Positions 46,766 to 58,640 of a stretch of 64,000 nt of DNA are shown here, piece after piece. The number at the start of each line of letters is the position of its first letter. The stretch's first letter is position 1. Origin of the DNA: Peromyscus leucopus. Taxonomy: Eukaryota; Chordata; Mammalia; Rodentia; Cricetidae. The notes under the pieces were generated by a model. It was not told the origin of the DNA. It did no database searches and saw nothing but the letters and a program-made list of their open reading frames with translations. The stretch lies in the NCBI RefSeq assembly GCF_004664715.2, contig NC_051074.1, positions 18,911,558 through 18,975,557 on the forward strand. Direction: 5' to 3'. Both the position numbers and the translations under genes were made by a program.

Positions 46766-47557
46766 GCCTCTGTAAGCTGTCAGGATTTTGGTATGTGTGG
46801 TAAGGATTCTGAGTTCTTCCCCAAAATCGTAATCACAGCCTCCTGCTGCAGAATGTGAATTTGTTAATTGGGTCTTTGCTCAGTGTACGGTTAGGAATGG
46901 ATGTGCTGCTCCTCTCCGTCTGGCAGGTGGTGCAGTCATAATTGACTTCTTCTAGGCCTTTTCTTCCCTCCATACAGGGTTTCTAGAGCTCGGGATGAGC
47001 TACAATCAGCACTTACAGTTAGAAGTGCAAAGCAACCCTGTCACTCTTCACAGAGCGGGGACCAAGAGTCAGGATTGCTCCTCAATTAAAAAATAACATG
47101 TTCACACAGTTCTGTTAACTAAAAATAAGGGAACGCAAATGAAGGGCACACTGAGTCAGATAAACTAAGGAGAGATTGTATCTTCTAATCAGACATCTGT
47201 ATTCTTTTTTCATTCATTTTTCTTGCCAGGCTCAGAGATACATTAATTTTAAAAAGAAAGGAAAACACAGTTAATGAAATTTTGAACCAACTTCAGTCAT
47301 GAGCCACACTTCAATAGGGTAAAAGTTTTCCAAATACATTCTAAAAGAAAAGTTGATATTCTGACTTTTTATCACAGTAAAATCACAAAAATGCCATTGC
47401 CAGAGACAAAAACTAATCACCTCCAGAACTATGACTTGTACATGATCTGCTGGGTCTCAAACTGCCTACTAAAGCAAAGACTTCAGACCATTTTACTCTT
47501 TATTTCTAAATTTGTTAAGCTGCAAAACAAAGGAAGGAAATTAGTGATCTTGAAATT
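46116..47557. other. Intronic sequence without recognised element
   Basis: Comparatively CpG-rich around 46120-46380, then AT-rich, with A-runs at 46524-46539 and 46740-46765. Small overlapping frames show no domain. Confidence 0.4.
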
Positions 47558-47572
47558 AAAAGACTATATTCT

Positions 47573-47739
47573 GGCCGGGCGTTGGTGGCGCACGCCTTTA
47601 ATCCCAGCACTCGGGAGGCAGAGCCAGGCGGATCTCTGTGAGTTCAAGGCCAGCCTGGTCTCCAAAGCGAGTTCCAGGAAAGGCGCAAAGCTACACAGAG
47701 AAACCCTGTCTCGAAAAACCAAAAAAAAAAAAAAAAAAA
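47573..47739 (+). mobile_element. Young B1 SINE
   Basis: GGCCGGGCGTTGGTGGCGCA through GGAAAGGCGCAAAGCTACAC and CTCGAAAAACC plus A-tail is near consensus. A perfect 15-bp target duplication AAAAGACTATATTCT flanks it (47558-47572, 47740-47754). A recent insertion; the 156-codon frame running through it is incidental. Confidence 0.96.
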
Positions 47740-47817
47740 AAAAGACTATATTCTGGCAGACAATTTTATTTGGGGCATCTAAGAGTGCAACAGGGATGTC
47801 AATGTCTATAATAAAAT

Positions 47818-47880
47818 GTCATTCAGGGATAGAGTGTAGGTTTAGCACGTACAAGATCTAGGTTCAATCCTCAGCATCAT
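47818..47880 (+). mobile_element. ID-like SINE fragment
   Basis: TTCAGGGATAGAGTGTAGG and AGGTTCAATCCTCAGCATC resemble the ID A- and B-box order. Weak and short. Confidence 0.45.
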
Positions 47881-48312
47881 AAAATTTAAGTAAATCAGAA
47901 TAAATGTCTATTTTTTCTTTCCTGGCTCAGAATAAACACCGAGAACTCACTTGACTTCAAAAACTGTCTTGGCCTCGCATCTCGCTCATGGGCCCAGCAG
48001 AAGACAGAACCAGCACTCTGCTTTCAGAAATGAACTGTCCTATTCTAGGACTGCACACTATGGCACAGGCTAGAAGGGAAGTTCCACCCTTTCATCTTAA
48101 AGCTTTGGGACACAGAACCTAACAGCTGGTAGAGCCACTCTCTACCATCACCAAAAAGATTTCACCATACGGGAGGCCCCTGTCAACAAGTACCCACAGC
48201 TTCACTTCACCGGAGGTCTGGAACCCACTACAAGCCAGATCACCAAGGCATGCAAAATGTTTCTTTACAAGCAATAAGCCACTTTTAAATAAGCCACTTT
48301 TATTGCAATAAA

Positions 48313-48416
<104 letters not shown>

Positions 48417-48419
48417 TTC

Positions 48420-48945
48420 TTATTTCTACCCTTTTCCAAAATCCACAAAGAAAGTGACAAGTCTGGTACTACCTAAACCTGGAGTATCAGACCACACATG
48501 TAAATGAGCAAGAAGTCAGAGCCTAGGCCTAGAAGAAATCTCAGTGTAGATGTAGACAAACTATTTCTTCAACAGTCTTGGCACTGTGTCTGAGTTGAAC
48601 ATTAACGGCTCTTAGCATACGCCCCATCACCTAGCCATGCACACATAAGGAATGAACGCTTCCAGGTTTTTAAAACAACATCTTAAAAGAGCCAAATGTT
48701 AAGACAGTACGTGAGAAGTGATACTCCAAACGAACAGGAACTCTCTAAACACTGACTCAGACCCGTTTACTTAGCTTCACCTCTTCTACAAGCAGGTCCA
48801 AAAAGGAGCGATATTGGGTTCAGAAAGATTTTAAATGGAAAATTGGTTGAGGTTTTTATATGAGACTCTTCTCATGGTACTAATGTTGAAAGCTGGAAGC
48901 AGAGCTAAAATCCCAGCATAATGGCGGTGTGGTGAGTAGGAACTC

Positions 48946-48984
<39 letters not shown>

Positions 48985-50273
48985 CCAGAAGGTCTTTATA
49001 TAGTTTTATGTGATACAAACACAAAGAAATTGAATTATGTTATCATTAAAGTAAGCAACAGAAAGTTTCAAAATGAGCTGAAGAAATGTTTAACATTATA
49101 GAAAAACTCCTTTCTGATAGAAAATTGTTCACCTGTAATCTTCTTTTCTCAACCAATTTTGTCCATTGTGACTCCTAAACACTGAACCAATGAAAATGAA
49201 ACTTAAAGTGACAGTATCTAGTTTACATCTAAAGGAAAACTTTCTCAAATTTGTGGCTTACTTTGACATATGTTCTGAGTCATTCATACCTTCCTCATAT
49301 CAGTAAAAAAAAAAATGATTTTTGAAAAAGAAACAAACAGAAGTACTGAAATGATATAATCTATTTTAATTACCAATCAAAATAATCCAAGACACAATAT
49401 CAAATATCCGGGAACTAATAACCAGAAATGCACATAAGCAGCTGGCAACAGTTGAGTTAACTTCGTTAGCTGCTGGTCTTACACGTGCTTCTGTAGACTG
49501 ACATTACAAGTCCCGGCAATGAGAAACACGGCAAGTGTGTTATTACTAGGAGCGTGTGTTAAAACTCTCCTTCTAACTAGAATGAAGCATCCACACTGAA
49601 ACCTATGCTTGGGACCCCTAGAATTCCACAGCGTCATCCTCCTGAACTGTCGTGTAAACTGGCCTGCCCCATCTCTCCAGTACGGTTTGACGAGATGCTC
49701 GGCAGCAATACGGGAGTGCTCGGACAGAGCAGTGTCAAGTCTGACTTAAATCTTACATCCGAGCCTCTGGTCCCCGAAAGAAAATAAACATCAGCACGCT
49801 TGCTGTGTGCTCTTACGTATAGAAATGTCAGTCAGAGTTTAACCAATCAAAAGAACTGCTGGCAAGATCACGTTACATGAAGGGCTATCAGTAAAGGAAA
49901 GGGATGCTCTAGAGAAAGGGAAGCTGAACAAACTGGGCGTGGCAGCATATCACTGAGGATGAGCCACAGTGAGAAAGCCCAACCGCTGCAAAGTCACACA
50001 CAGGAGGGAGAGTCAGCATCCCTGGAGCCCACAGGCCACTGTCACCCATAACAAGTTAGAGCTATCCAGGGGTAGAACCACAGAGGGGGGATGGCACCAG
50101 TATCGATACTGCAGATGCTGGAATGCAGATGAATGTCACAGCCTCCCTCTCTGGTTTTGGTTTAGTACCTTTTTTTTTTTTTTTTTTGGTTCCATTAAAT
50201 ATACACTGCAGAGTGAAGTCCTGTATAATCCACAGGTCTAAAAACACTTAATGCTTAGAAAATGCTCAGAAAA

Positions 50274-50277
<4 letters not shown>
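48420..50277. other. Unique intronic sequence
   Basis: A poly(A) run of about 28 at 48953-48979 has no SINE body before it. No gene or element is supported. Confidence 0.4.

Positions 50278-50338
<61 letters not shown>
50278..50338. repeat. (TG)n microsatellite
   Basis: An uninterrupted TG tract of about 60 bp. Confidence 0.97.
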
Positions 50339-50339
<1 letters not shown>

Positions 50340-50358
50340 TTCTTTAAGAACTTTATAC

Positions 50359-50549
50359 TGGGGCTAGAGAGATGGCTCAGAGGTTAAGAGCACTGACTCC
50401 TCTTCCAGAGGTCCTGAGTTCAATTCCCAGCAACCACATGGTGGCTCACAACCATCTGTAATGAGATCTGGTGCCCTCTTCTGGCCTGTGGGGATACGTA
50501 CAGACAGAACAATGTATACATAATAAATAAATAAATCTAAAAAAAAAAA
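50359..50549 (+). mobile_element. Young B2 SINE
   Basis: GGGGCTAGAGAGATGGCTCA, GTTAAGAGCACTGACTCC, AGTTCAATTCCCAGCAACC and an AATAAATAAATAAATCT tail plus A-run form a full-length B2. A perfect 13-bp target duplication AAGAACTTTATAC occurs at 50346-50358 and 50550-50562. The tRNA-like A-box and B-box are intact. Antisense to FBXL17. Confidence 0.96.
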
Positions 50550-50786
50550 AAGAACTTTATACATAAATTTTGATCATATTCACCTCAATCCACTCTTCCT
50601 CCTAACTCCTCCCAGATCTAACCCACCTCTTTTTCTTTTTATTATTACATGAACAGCATGCATAGAAATATATACACATGAATATGTAAATACATGCATA
50701 TAAATATATGAATACAACCTGCTGGGTCTGTTTAGTGCTGCTTGTATGCGTATGATTTTAGGGCTGACCACTTGGTACTGGATCAC

Positions 50787-51158
50787 TGCAGCAGAAGTTT
50801 CTCCAGTCCCACCCGCCCCAACGTACCATACCGCTTATAAAATAATCACTCAGAGGCTTATATTAATTACCAACTGTATGGCCTATGGCAGGCTTCTGGC
50901 TAGCTGGCTCTTTCATCTTAAATTAACCCATTTCTATTTATCTATGCATCACCACGTGCTCCGTGGCTTTGCCTGAGTCCCATTACCTGTTGTTTCTCAG
51001 ACGGCAGTCTGTCGTCTCCCCCCACTCTCCTTTCTCCTCTCACTGTCTCTCCTGGGTTTCCCCACCTGGCGCCATCCTCCCTGGCACAGGCCAGTGCAGC
51101 TTCATTTACTAACCAATGGGAACAGCATATATTCACAGCATAAAGACGTCCCACAGCA
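50787..51158 (-). mobile_element. Solo LTR with perfect 6-bp target duplication (family B, ERV2-like)
   Basis: On the minus strand it begins TGCTGTGGGACGTC and ends CTTCTGCTGCA. GATCAC flanks it at 50781-50786 and 51159-51164. It shares the AGAGGCTTATATTA, CTGTATGGCC, GGCAGGCTTCT and TGCATCACCACGTG segments with 44175-44563. A recombined solo LTR in gene-sense orientation. Confidence 0.9.
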
Positions 51159-51164
51159 GATCAC

Positions 51165-52261
51165 CAGTTAAGGGAAAACGTTTAATTAAGGGAGAAGACG
51201 TATTAATTGCCTGTAGTTCCTCACCTGGGGTGGCACCCCAGGAGATTTTACCCATCCACACTGTCATGTCAACTAGTATTATCATTGTTCAGGTCTTGTT
51301 CAGATACAATATTGGTGGGATTTCGTGGTGTAAACAATCTTGAAGCAGATGTGCTGGTCCTTTGGCTCCTACAATTTAAAAGGCAGATTCTGAAAGGCAC
51401 GCAGGTCTTGGAGCAGCACAAAGCAAAGGACAAGAAAGGGGAAGGGTGGGTTTGGCACCAACAACAAAAATGATGTAGTCTATCTAACGGAAGTCCTTAC
51501 AGCAACCCAGAAGTGGGAACAATTGCAAGGGTATTACTGTATCCTGCCTAAAACCCCACAGTACTAACCATGTCTGTTCTCTTGTTACAACCCGAGCAGC
51601 TTCCTCAGACACAGGGGTAACTGCAACACTGTTAAGATCCAAGACTGAATGTCAAGTTCATACTGAAACAAGTACCTCGGATCAAAACAATAACCAAGCA
51701 TTTCTCTAGTCACATTGGGAAGCTGTTCCTCGGGTAGGCAGGAGGGATGTGGACTGCCAATCACTGCCTGGACGACAACCAGCTGAAAAGAAGTGTATAA
51801 TGGTGGAAGGCCTATGTTCCTAAAGGTTGTAAATGTGCTGATCAACAGCTTCTGTGTAAACACCCAGGCACCTCTTGGCTGCAAAGCAATTCAAGAAGCA
51901 CAGCTGCCCAAAGGCTTTCTCTAGTGGCCTCCATTTCCTGGCGAGTCTAACAGAAGCAAAGGCAAACTGAAGCGTCACTGTGGAAGATAATGACAAATGA
52001 CACCGAGGCCAGAATCTGGTTCAATGGTGAGGCTTCACGTGTACATGTGTGAACATCCTACTCTCTATAAGTTAACTTCTGACTCACATGGAGACATCAA
52101 AGAAAGGTAATTCTCATCTTCAAAGAACAAAAGAGACACAAGGTAACTGTTCTTTTCAGTATCCAGGAACTCTTTCAGATCTTGGAGCATACTCTAGACA
52201 ATCATTATAAACTGGACATAGTGTTACAATTATAAGAAACACATGATCCTTTGGAGTGTAC
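51165..52261. other. Unique intronic sequence
   Basis: No recognisable gene or element. Small frames on both strands are not supported. Confidence 0.4.
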
Positions 52262-52274
52262 TGTGAATACTTTT

Positions 52275-53818
52275 TTATTTTATAATTAATTCAATTTTAC
52301 ATATCAGCCACAGATTCCCATCTTCCCACCTCCCGCCCTCCCCCTAGCCCACCCCCCATTCCCACCTTCTCCAGGGCAAGGACTCCCCTAGGGATTCAGC
52401 TCAGCCTGGTAGATTCAGTTGAGGCAGGTCCAGTCCCCTCCTTCCTTCACCCAGGCTGAGCAAAGTGTCCCAGCATAGGCCCCAGGCTCCAAAAAGCCAG
52501 CTCATGTACTAAGGACAGGTCCTGGTCCCACTGCCTGGGAGCCTCCCAAAGAGTTCAAGCTGTCTCACTTATCCAGAGGGCCTGATCCAGTTCCATGGGG
52601 GCTCCTCAGCTACTGGTTCATAGTTCATGTGTTTCCACTAGTTTGGCTATTTGTTCCTGTGCTTTTTCCAATCATGGTCTCAGTATCTCTTGCTCATACA
52701 ATCCCTCCTCTCTCTCACCGATTGGACTCCTGGAGCTCCACCTGAGGCTTGGCTGTGGATCTCTGCATCCGCTTACATCAGTCACTGGAAGAGAGTTCTA
52801 TCATGACAGTTGAGTGTTCAGCCATCTGATCATCAGAGCAGGTCAGTTTGGGTTTTCTCTCAACCATTGCCAGTAGTCTATTGTGGAGGTATCTTTGTGG
52901 ATTTCTGTGGACCTCTCTAGCACTTTGCTTCTTCCTATTCCCATGGGGGTCTTCATTAATCACGGTATCTCTTTCCTTGTTCTCCCTCTCTGTTCTTGAT
53001 CCAGCTGGGATCTCCCACTCCCCTAAGATCTCTTTCCCCCGACCCTTGCCCTTCATTACCCCTCCTCATGACCAGTTTGCGCATGTAGATCTCATCCATT
53101 TCTCTGTCGTTGGGCGATCCCTGTGTCTTTCTTAGGGTCGTCTTTACTAGGTAGCCACCCTGGAGTTGTGAGTAGCAGCTAGTCATCTTTGTTTTACATC
53201 TAGTATCCTCCTATGAATGAGTACATACCATGTTTTTGTGTTTCTGAGTCTGGGTTACCTCATTCAGGATGATTTTTTCCTAGATCCATCCATTTGCCTG
53301 CAAACCTCATGATGTCATTGTTTTTCTCTGCTGAGTAGTACTCCATTGTGTATATTTACCACATTTTATTTATCCATTCTTCAGTTGAAGGACATCTAGG
53401 TTGTTTCCAGGTTCTGGTTATTACAAACAATGCTGCTATGAACATAGCTAAGCATGTGCTCTTGTGATATGATTGAGCATTCCTTGGGTATATGCCCAAG
53501 AGTGATATAGCTGGGTCTTGGGGGAGATTGATTCCCAATTTTCTAAGAAAGCGCCATATTGATTTCCAAAGTGACTGCACACGCTTGCATTCCCACCAAT
53601 GGTGGAGGAGAGTTCCCCTAGCTCCACATCCTCTCCAGCATAAGCTATCTTCAGTGTTTTTGATCTTAGTCATTCTAACAAGTGTAAGGTGGTATCTCAG
53701 AGTCATTTTGATTTGCATTTCCCTGATGATTAGGGATGTTGAGCAATTCCTTAAATGTCTTTCCGCCATTTGAGTTTCCTCTGTTGAGAATTCTCTGTTT
53801 AGCTCTATAGAGCCATAT
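52275..53818 (-). mobile_element. 5'-truncated L1 retrotransposon (ORF2 3' end and 3'-UTR)
   Basis: A gene-sense L1 of about 1.54 kb. The tail lies at the left end (T-run on the plus strand at 52271) and the truncated 5' end at 53818. TGTGAATACTTTT at 52262-52274 and TGTGACTACTTTT at 53819-53831 form a 13-bp target duplication with one mismatch. The 3'-UTR (to about 53350) includes the pyrimidine-rich CTCCCGCCCTCCCCCTAGCC stretch. Insertion by target-primed reverse transcription of an incomplete cDNA explains the structure. Confidence 0.93.
53356..53769 (-). pseudogene. L1 ORF2 protein C-terminus (remnant, open for 137 codons)
   Basis: The frame carries the C-terminal Cys/His-rich region of rodent L1 ORF2p, with [18 protein letters not shown] and then [15 protein letters not shown]. 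The endonuclease and reverse-transcriptase domains are absent because of 5' truncation, so it cannot encode a working enzyme. The frame is still open, which points to recent insertion. Confidence 0.9.
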
Positions 53819-53831
53819 TGTGACTACTTTT

Positions 53832-54408
53832 ATGAGTGCATATGCAGCAAGTACACAGATAGGCCCTTCCCTGCAGTTGACAGAGCCTACCCCAGATAAT
53901 TAATGTATTACTTAAAATTGAGACAGTCAATTACAAACAGAATACTAAGACAAATCATCAAAACTATCAAGTGACTAATTGTCAATGTTTTAAAATAAAT
54001 CATGTTTTAAAACAAGTAGATTCTATTTAATTCAATACTTCACAATGTTTACTTCAAAGTAATAAATGTATTCACCCTACTCTCAATAGTACACTTCTAA
54101 CTACATTACTAAGTCGTTATCAATGAGCCCCAAGTCTGATTTCTTTATGCAGGCAGTTATAGTCTACCGATTTATAAATGGGACTTCATGCATTTCAACA
54201 CCACTAATTTATAAGTCACAAGAGAAGTGCAACAGAATCACACTGGTCTTCAAATAAAATTTCCATTACAACAATATGAATTAATCTTAAAAAATAAAAA
54301 CTGGTTGGAGGTAACATCTCGCAATATATTCTTGGATAAAGACTAACCTCATGTGTTTGAGATCTAATGAAGTAATGCTGATATCCTCCTTATAAAGCTA
54401 TTTGCAAC
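53832..54408. other. Unique AT-rich intron
   Basis: No recognisable feature. Confidence 0.4.
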
Positions 54409-54422
54409 AAAATTCACAATTC

Positions 54423-54583
54423 AAGCCGGGCGGTGGTGGCACACACCTTTAATCCCAGCACTCAGGAGGCAGAGGCAGGTGGATCTCTGTGAGTTCGAGG
54501 CCAGCCTCGTCTACAGAGTGAGTTCCAGGAAAGGCGCAAAGCTACACAGAGAAACCCTGTCTCAAAAAAAAAACAAACAAAAA
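54423..54583 (+). mobile_element. Young B1 SINE
   Basis: GCCGGGCGGTGGTGGCACAC through GGAAAGGCGCAAAGCTACAC and CCCTGTCTC plus A-tail. A perfect 14-bp target duplication AAAATTCACAATTC occurs at 54409-54422 and 54584-54597. A recent insertion antisense to FBXL17. Confidence 0.96.
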
Positions 54584-54597
54584 AAAATTCACAATTC

Positions 54598-56515
54598 GTA
54601 ACAAGTGAATTCACAAAGAGTGAATGGGAGATAATATAAGCACAGAAAAGTAATATTTAAAGTATGATGTCAAGAGTTCAGCACAGCCCTTCAAAACAGT
54701 TCCATCAGCTCTCCTCACTCTATGTTTATATATTTCCGTTAAACCTGAAGTAACAATTGTATCAAAGAGGAGGGACCACAGAGCTCATTTCTTCATTTTA
54801 TTTGTTAGAACTTGCCTAGATCAGTCATTTGAAAGATGAGGTCATTTATTTTACTGGTGTCACACTGACACATCTTGCTATTTCTGTGGCTGAAATGAAA
54901 ATGTAGCACAAATAAATATATTATAGCTAGAGTATGAGGAATAGAGTTATAAAATGTGAAGAGTAGTACCACAGAGCAGGTGTACCCACTTAGCAGAGTG
55001 AAAACAATAGATGTGTCAAATTACTACACCTTCCTGGAAGAAATAAAAATCAGTCACTAATTTGGGAAACAGTAAGAAACTAGAACAGTAAAGTCCCTGT
55101 TTGTGTATCGTTATTGGGCAACTCATCTCAGCTGTGCACTGTGTTAACTTAAATCATCACAGATCTTAAGGGATGAGTAGGGAAAGGAAAGAATATAGCA
55201 ATGAGGAGAAACGTAGTTATGAATCTTATCAGTCAGCAGTGACACTAGGCAGAAAATGAGGCTTAACGTTTTTAATAATGTTTGTCTTAAAAGTTGTTAT
55301 ACTCTTTTCATGAAGTAGCTAGAAGTAGAGGTCTAAGAAACTTTTGTAGGTCATTATGAAACTCTTTCATTTTATCCAATTTTTCAAGTCTTTACATAAA
55401 GCTAAGCATCCTTCCTTACATAATGTAAAGTAGATGAAGGGCACTGCCATTAGCACCTTGAGGAAAGCGAGGCAGACAGACGAGATGACTTGTCCGCTGC
55501 AGCTAATCGGCAGCCAGACCGTTAGCTCTGATGACAGTGATAAATAAGTCTGCTGCGCTCTGCAAACTTTTTAAAAAAGTCAATTAAGAGCTCTTATCAG
55601 GTCTAGAGAACCACCCCCAATGGTCTCCAACTCAACTTTTGTCTTAGAATGGAAAACATGGCAAGGCAGCAAGTGCCCTTGTACTCGCTGGGCGATACGC
55701 ACGAGGGCATACTTCAAAGCAATTTAAGAACATATTTTCTACATCTCAAAACATCATTCAGGCACATATAACTTACCAGAAACAAATGAAGTAATCATCT
55801 CTGACTAACAGATAGTACCACCCTCTAAGTACTGAAGCAGTACATTCTATTATTAGAATAAGACGCTAAAAGTGACCAGTTGCTTGGAAACTTAAAAAGG
55901 CAAGAAAGTTCATCTTTCATTTCTGGTCTCTGAATAAACAAGAAAAGGAAGACAAAAATTGAGTTAGCTGCATGAATGATCATTTTTTCCGTTACTTATG
56001 TTAAATCGACTGAAAAAAATCAATTTTGTTTTCCTTTAAGAAACAGTTCATATTTTCAACCCTAAGCACTTTTAAAAATAAGTTTTTATCTAACTTATTT
56101 TTCAACTTCTTTAAATGTGACTATGGTCAAAGAAAATATCAGAAGTTTTGGTGTTTTCTTTAGGTTTTGGATCTCTTCCCAAGGAAAGCTGGTTTTTAAA
56201 CCCAAACTCAACTCAGCCTGTATTTAGCAAATCCTACAAAATTAACCAAATTTATTAATAAACTGAATAATTAAAAAAAATCAGTAAGACAAAATGTAAT
56301 AACCAAATACTACTAATCAGTCTTCCAACTTAAATACATATTCACAATGTAAGAAGAAAATAAATTCCTACTTCTAACTCATAGACAATGTGTAATTTTC
56401 ATATACCAATGTTATAACAATAACTTTGGACAAAATCCTTCAATATCTCCCTTAATGCCCACTTCATGTCACCAGCTGGCTAAGGTCATCTGTGAGCTGG
56501 GGTGGACTAACAGCT
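54598..56515. other. Unique intron with a possible conserved element
   Basis: No transposable element was recognised over 1.9 kb. The part 55440-55620 is less AT-rich and has dense motif-like sequence (GCTGCAGCTAATCGGC, TGATAAATAAGTCTGC, CAATTAAGAGCTCTTATCAG). It looks like a candidate conserved non-coding element, which only comparison can settle. Confidence 0.35.
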
Positions 56516-56518
56516 TCA

Positions 56519-56670
56519 CTCCAGGTCTGTGACACACACTCTGGAGTCCAGGGTCCCAAGCTGAACTCCAGGTCTGTGACACACACTCTGGAGTCCAGGG
56601 TCCCAAGCTGAACTCCAGGTCTGTGACACACACTCTGGAGTCCAGGGTCCCAAGCTGAACTCCAGGCACA
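56519..56670. repeat. 47-bp minisatellite, three identical full copies plus a partial
   Basis: CTCCAGGTCTGTGACACACA starts at 56519, 56566 and 56613, each followed by CTCTGGAGTCCAGGGTCCC and AAGCTGAA. A truncated fourth start lies at 56660. The three full copies are identical. Minus-strand frames of 66 and 79 codons are translations of the array. Confidence 0.95.
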
Positions 56671-56849
56671 TGTTGATATGTCAGGCTCTATTGGGATAGT
56701 CAATTAATTTTTAACTTAATCTGTATATTGATACCTACTTTAATTACTACCCTACACATTTTCATGTCATTATATAGTCATTAAAACTATAATCTTGATT
56801 AGTACAATTCTCTAATTTTAGATTATCACCTGAAGTTTTAATTTTATGA

Positions 56850-57290
56850 TCCTTACCATTTATTTTACTATAGAAATTTTCAAATAAAAACGGCATACCA
56901 TAAACAAATAAATAACGTCAATGCTATTTAACCCAGCTCAATTATCACTACTTTATCATAGTTATTTCCTTATATGCCTACCCACTTCTTTCTTCTTAAT
57001 CTCCTTATAGATAATTCCCTAATTTTGTGACATTTCACTGATACCCAAGAGTGCACTTATCATTAAGAGTTTTAAAATTGTAACAAATATGTGACAATCA
57101 CACAGTTAACACTAATCTCCTAATACCCAATGGACACATAACATCTGAGTTTTCTCAGGAACCCCCAATAAGTGTTTTCAAAGTTGTTCTACTTCAATGA
57201 AGATCCAAATAATTCAGCTGCTCTGCCTAAGTCTTCTCCAAATAGTTCATCCAATCTTTTGGGTTCTTTGGCCAGCGTCTGCCTGATATC
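56850..57290. mobile_element. Ancient L1-like 3' end (L1M type), degraded
   Basis: GAAATTTTCAAATAAAAACG, ATTCCCTAATTTTGTGACAT and GATCCAAATAATTCAGC follow the order of the same old L1 3'-UTR type as 5884-6230. It is heavily diverged and tentatively assigned. Confidence 0.4.
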
Positions 57291-57443
57291 CCTAAACCCT
57301 GGTATATGCAATCTACTCCCTAATTTATTAGGCCAAATCACATCATTAAATCACATCACTTCTCCCTTTCCTTTTATTCCTCCAAACCTTCCCATATACA
57401 CCTCTACACCCTTCAAATTCACGGCCTCCTTTTCCATCAATTC

Positions 57444-57444
57444 G

Positions 57445-57479
<35 letters not shown>
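57444..57479. repeat. (GT)n microsatellite
   Basis: A GTGT tract of about 35 bp, next to the L1 3' end. Confidence 0.95.
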
Positions 57480-57480
<1 letters not shown>

Positions 57481-57575
57481 TGAAGAATACAATTATCTGT
57501 GGGTATAACGACAAATATTCATAGATTATTGCTAGGGATATGCTGGCTTTGTGTATGTACATATATACATACATG

Positions 57576-57578
<3 letters not shown>

Positions 57579-57615
<37 letters not shown>
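57579..57615. repeat. (CA)n microsatellite
   Basis: An ACAC tract of about 36 bp inside the L1 3'-UTR. Confidence 0.95.
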
Positions 57616-57617
<2 letters not shown>

Positions 57618-57672
57618 TATAACCTGTTGAGTATTTATAATGTTATGTGAACACTTTACAGGTGTAACTTCC

Positions 57673-57728
57673 TATATTACTAGGAGACACAATATCTTCT
57701 TATATTACTAGGGAGACACAATATCTCA
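57673..57728. repeat. Two-copy 28-bp tandem duplication
   Basis: TATATTACTAGGAGACACAA at 57673 recurs at 57701 with one extra G (TATATTACTAGGGAGACACA). Both continue into TATCT. Confidence 0.85.
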
Positions 57729-58599
57729 GCAAACCGCAATCTTCTTCCTCTGTCATCCCACCCTTTCTTTCTCACTGTTCCCTGAGCTTTGGGTGCAGTA
57801 ATGTTTTGTGTATGGATTCATTGGGAGTGGGCTCTACAACTCTGTGTATTGATTGATTGTGGTTTTCTGTAGTAGACTCCATCTGTAGCAAGGCAAATTT
57901 CCTTGAAGAATGGAGAAGACTACAATTACCTGTGGGTATGAGGACAAATGTTTACAGACTGTTGTTAGGGATATGTAAGCTTTGTAAATTAGCGGTTGTA
58001 GATTTCCATCAACAACCATGATTTCATTAGCACTGAGTAGTTATCTAAATTTCAAGACTGGTCTCCCTCTTGCTGAGCCAGGCTTTAGTTCAAGTAAAGA
58101 ACATTGGTTACCACCAAGGCATGTGTACCACTACTCTACCTGGAGGGGTGCTGCGTCATACTAGTCATCGATGTATTTCAAAGTGTGACGGCTGGATGAG
58201 ACTGCTGTTTACATGCAAGAGCTTTGGATTTTGCATGGTGCCTTCTGGTACCATAAAAGTTAGTCCTCAGGGAGGTGACATTCAGGTCAGTACCAGCTCA
58301 GGGACTTCTGGGCCCTGGTTATGAAGTACACTGTGTCTTCAGCAATAGGGAATTACCTTCCACCTCTTGGAGGGTAACCAAGAGAACAGCAATAAGCTGT
58401 GTGTTTCAGGAAATCTCTTAGAGAGCCCTGACCAACAACTCAAGAGAGGGCACCTCATATCTGGTACTGGAGTGCCATCAGGCCATATGAGAAAAGTTCA
58501 TTAAAACTATGTATGTATATTTACACACCAAATTATGTGTGTTTTAAATTTTCAGGGGGGTTATTTGTTTATGTGTGTGCTTTCATGGTTTTGGTTTTG

Positions 58600-58640
58600 T
58601 GTTTTTTGGTTTTATTTTGTTTGTTTGTTTGTTTTAAATA
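58600..58640. repeat. T-rich (TTTG)n patch
   Basis: TTTATTTTGTTTGTTTGTTT-type low-complexity sequence. Confidence 0.8.

Noticed and set aside
47391..47861. 156-codon plus-strand frame
   Set aside because: It reads through a young B1 and its A-tail (poly-Lys) and therefore cannot be an old gene.
56464..56703. Repeat protein of 66-79 codons
   Set aside because: It results from three copies of a 47-bp minisatellite. Since 47 is not a multiple of three, the copies are read in different frames.
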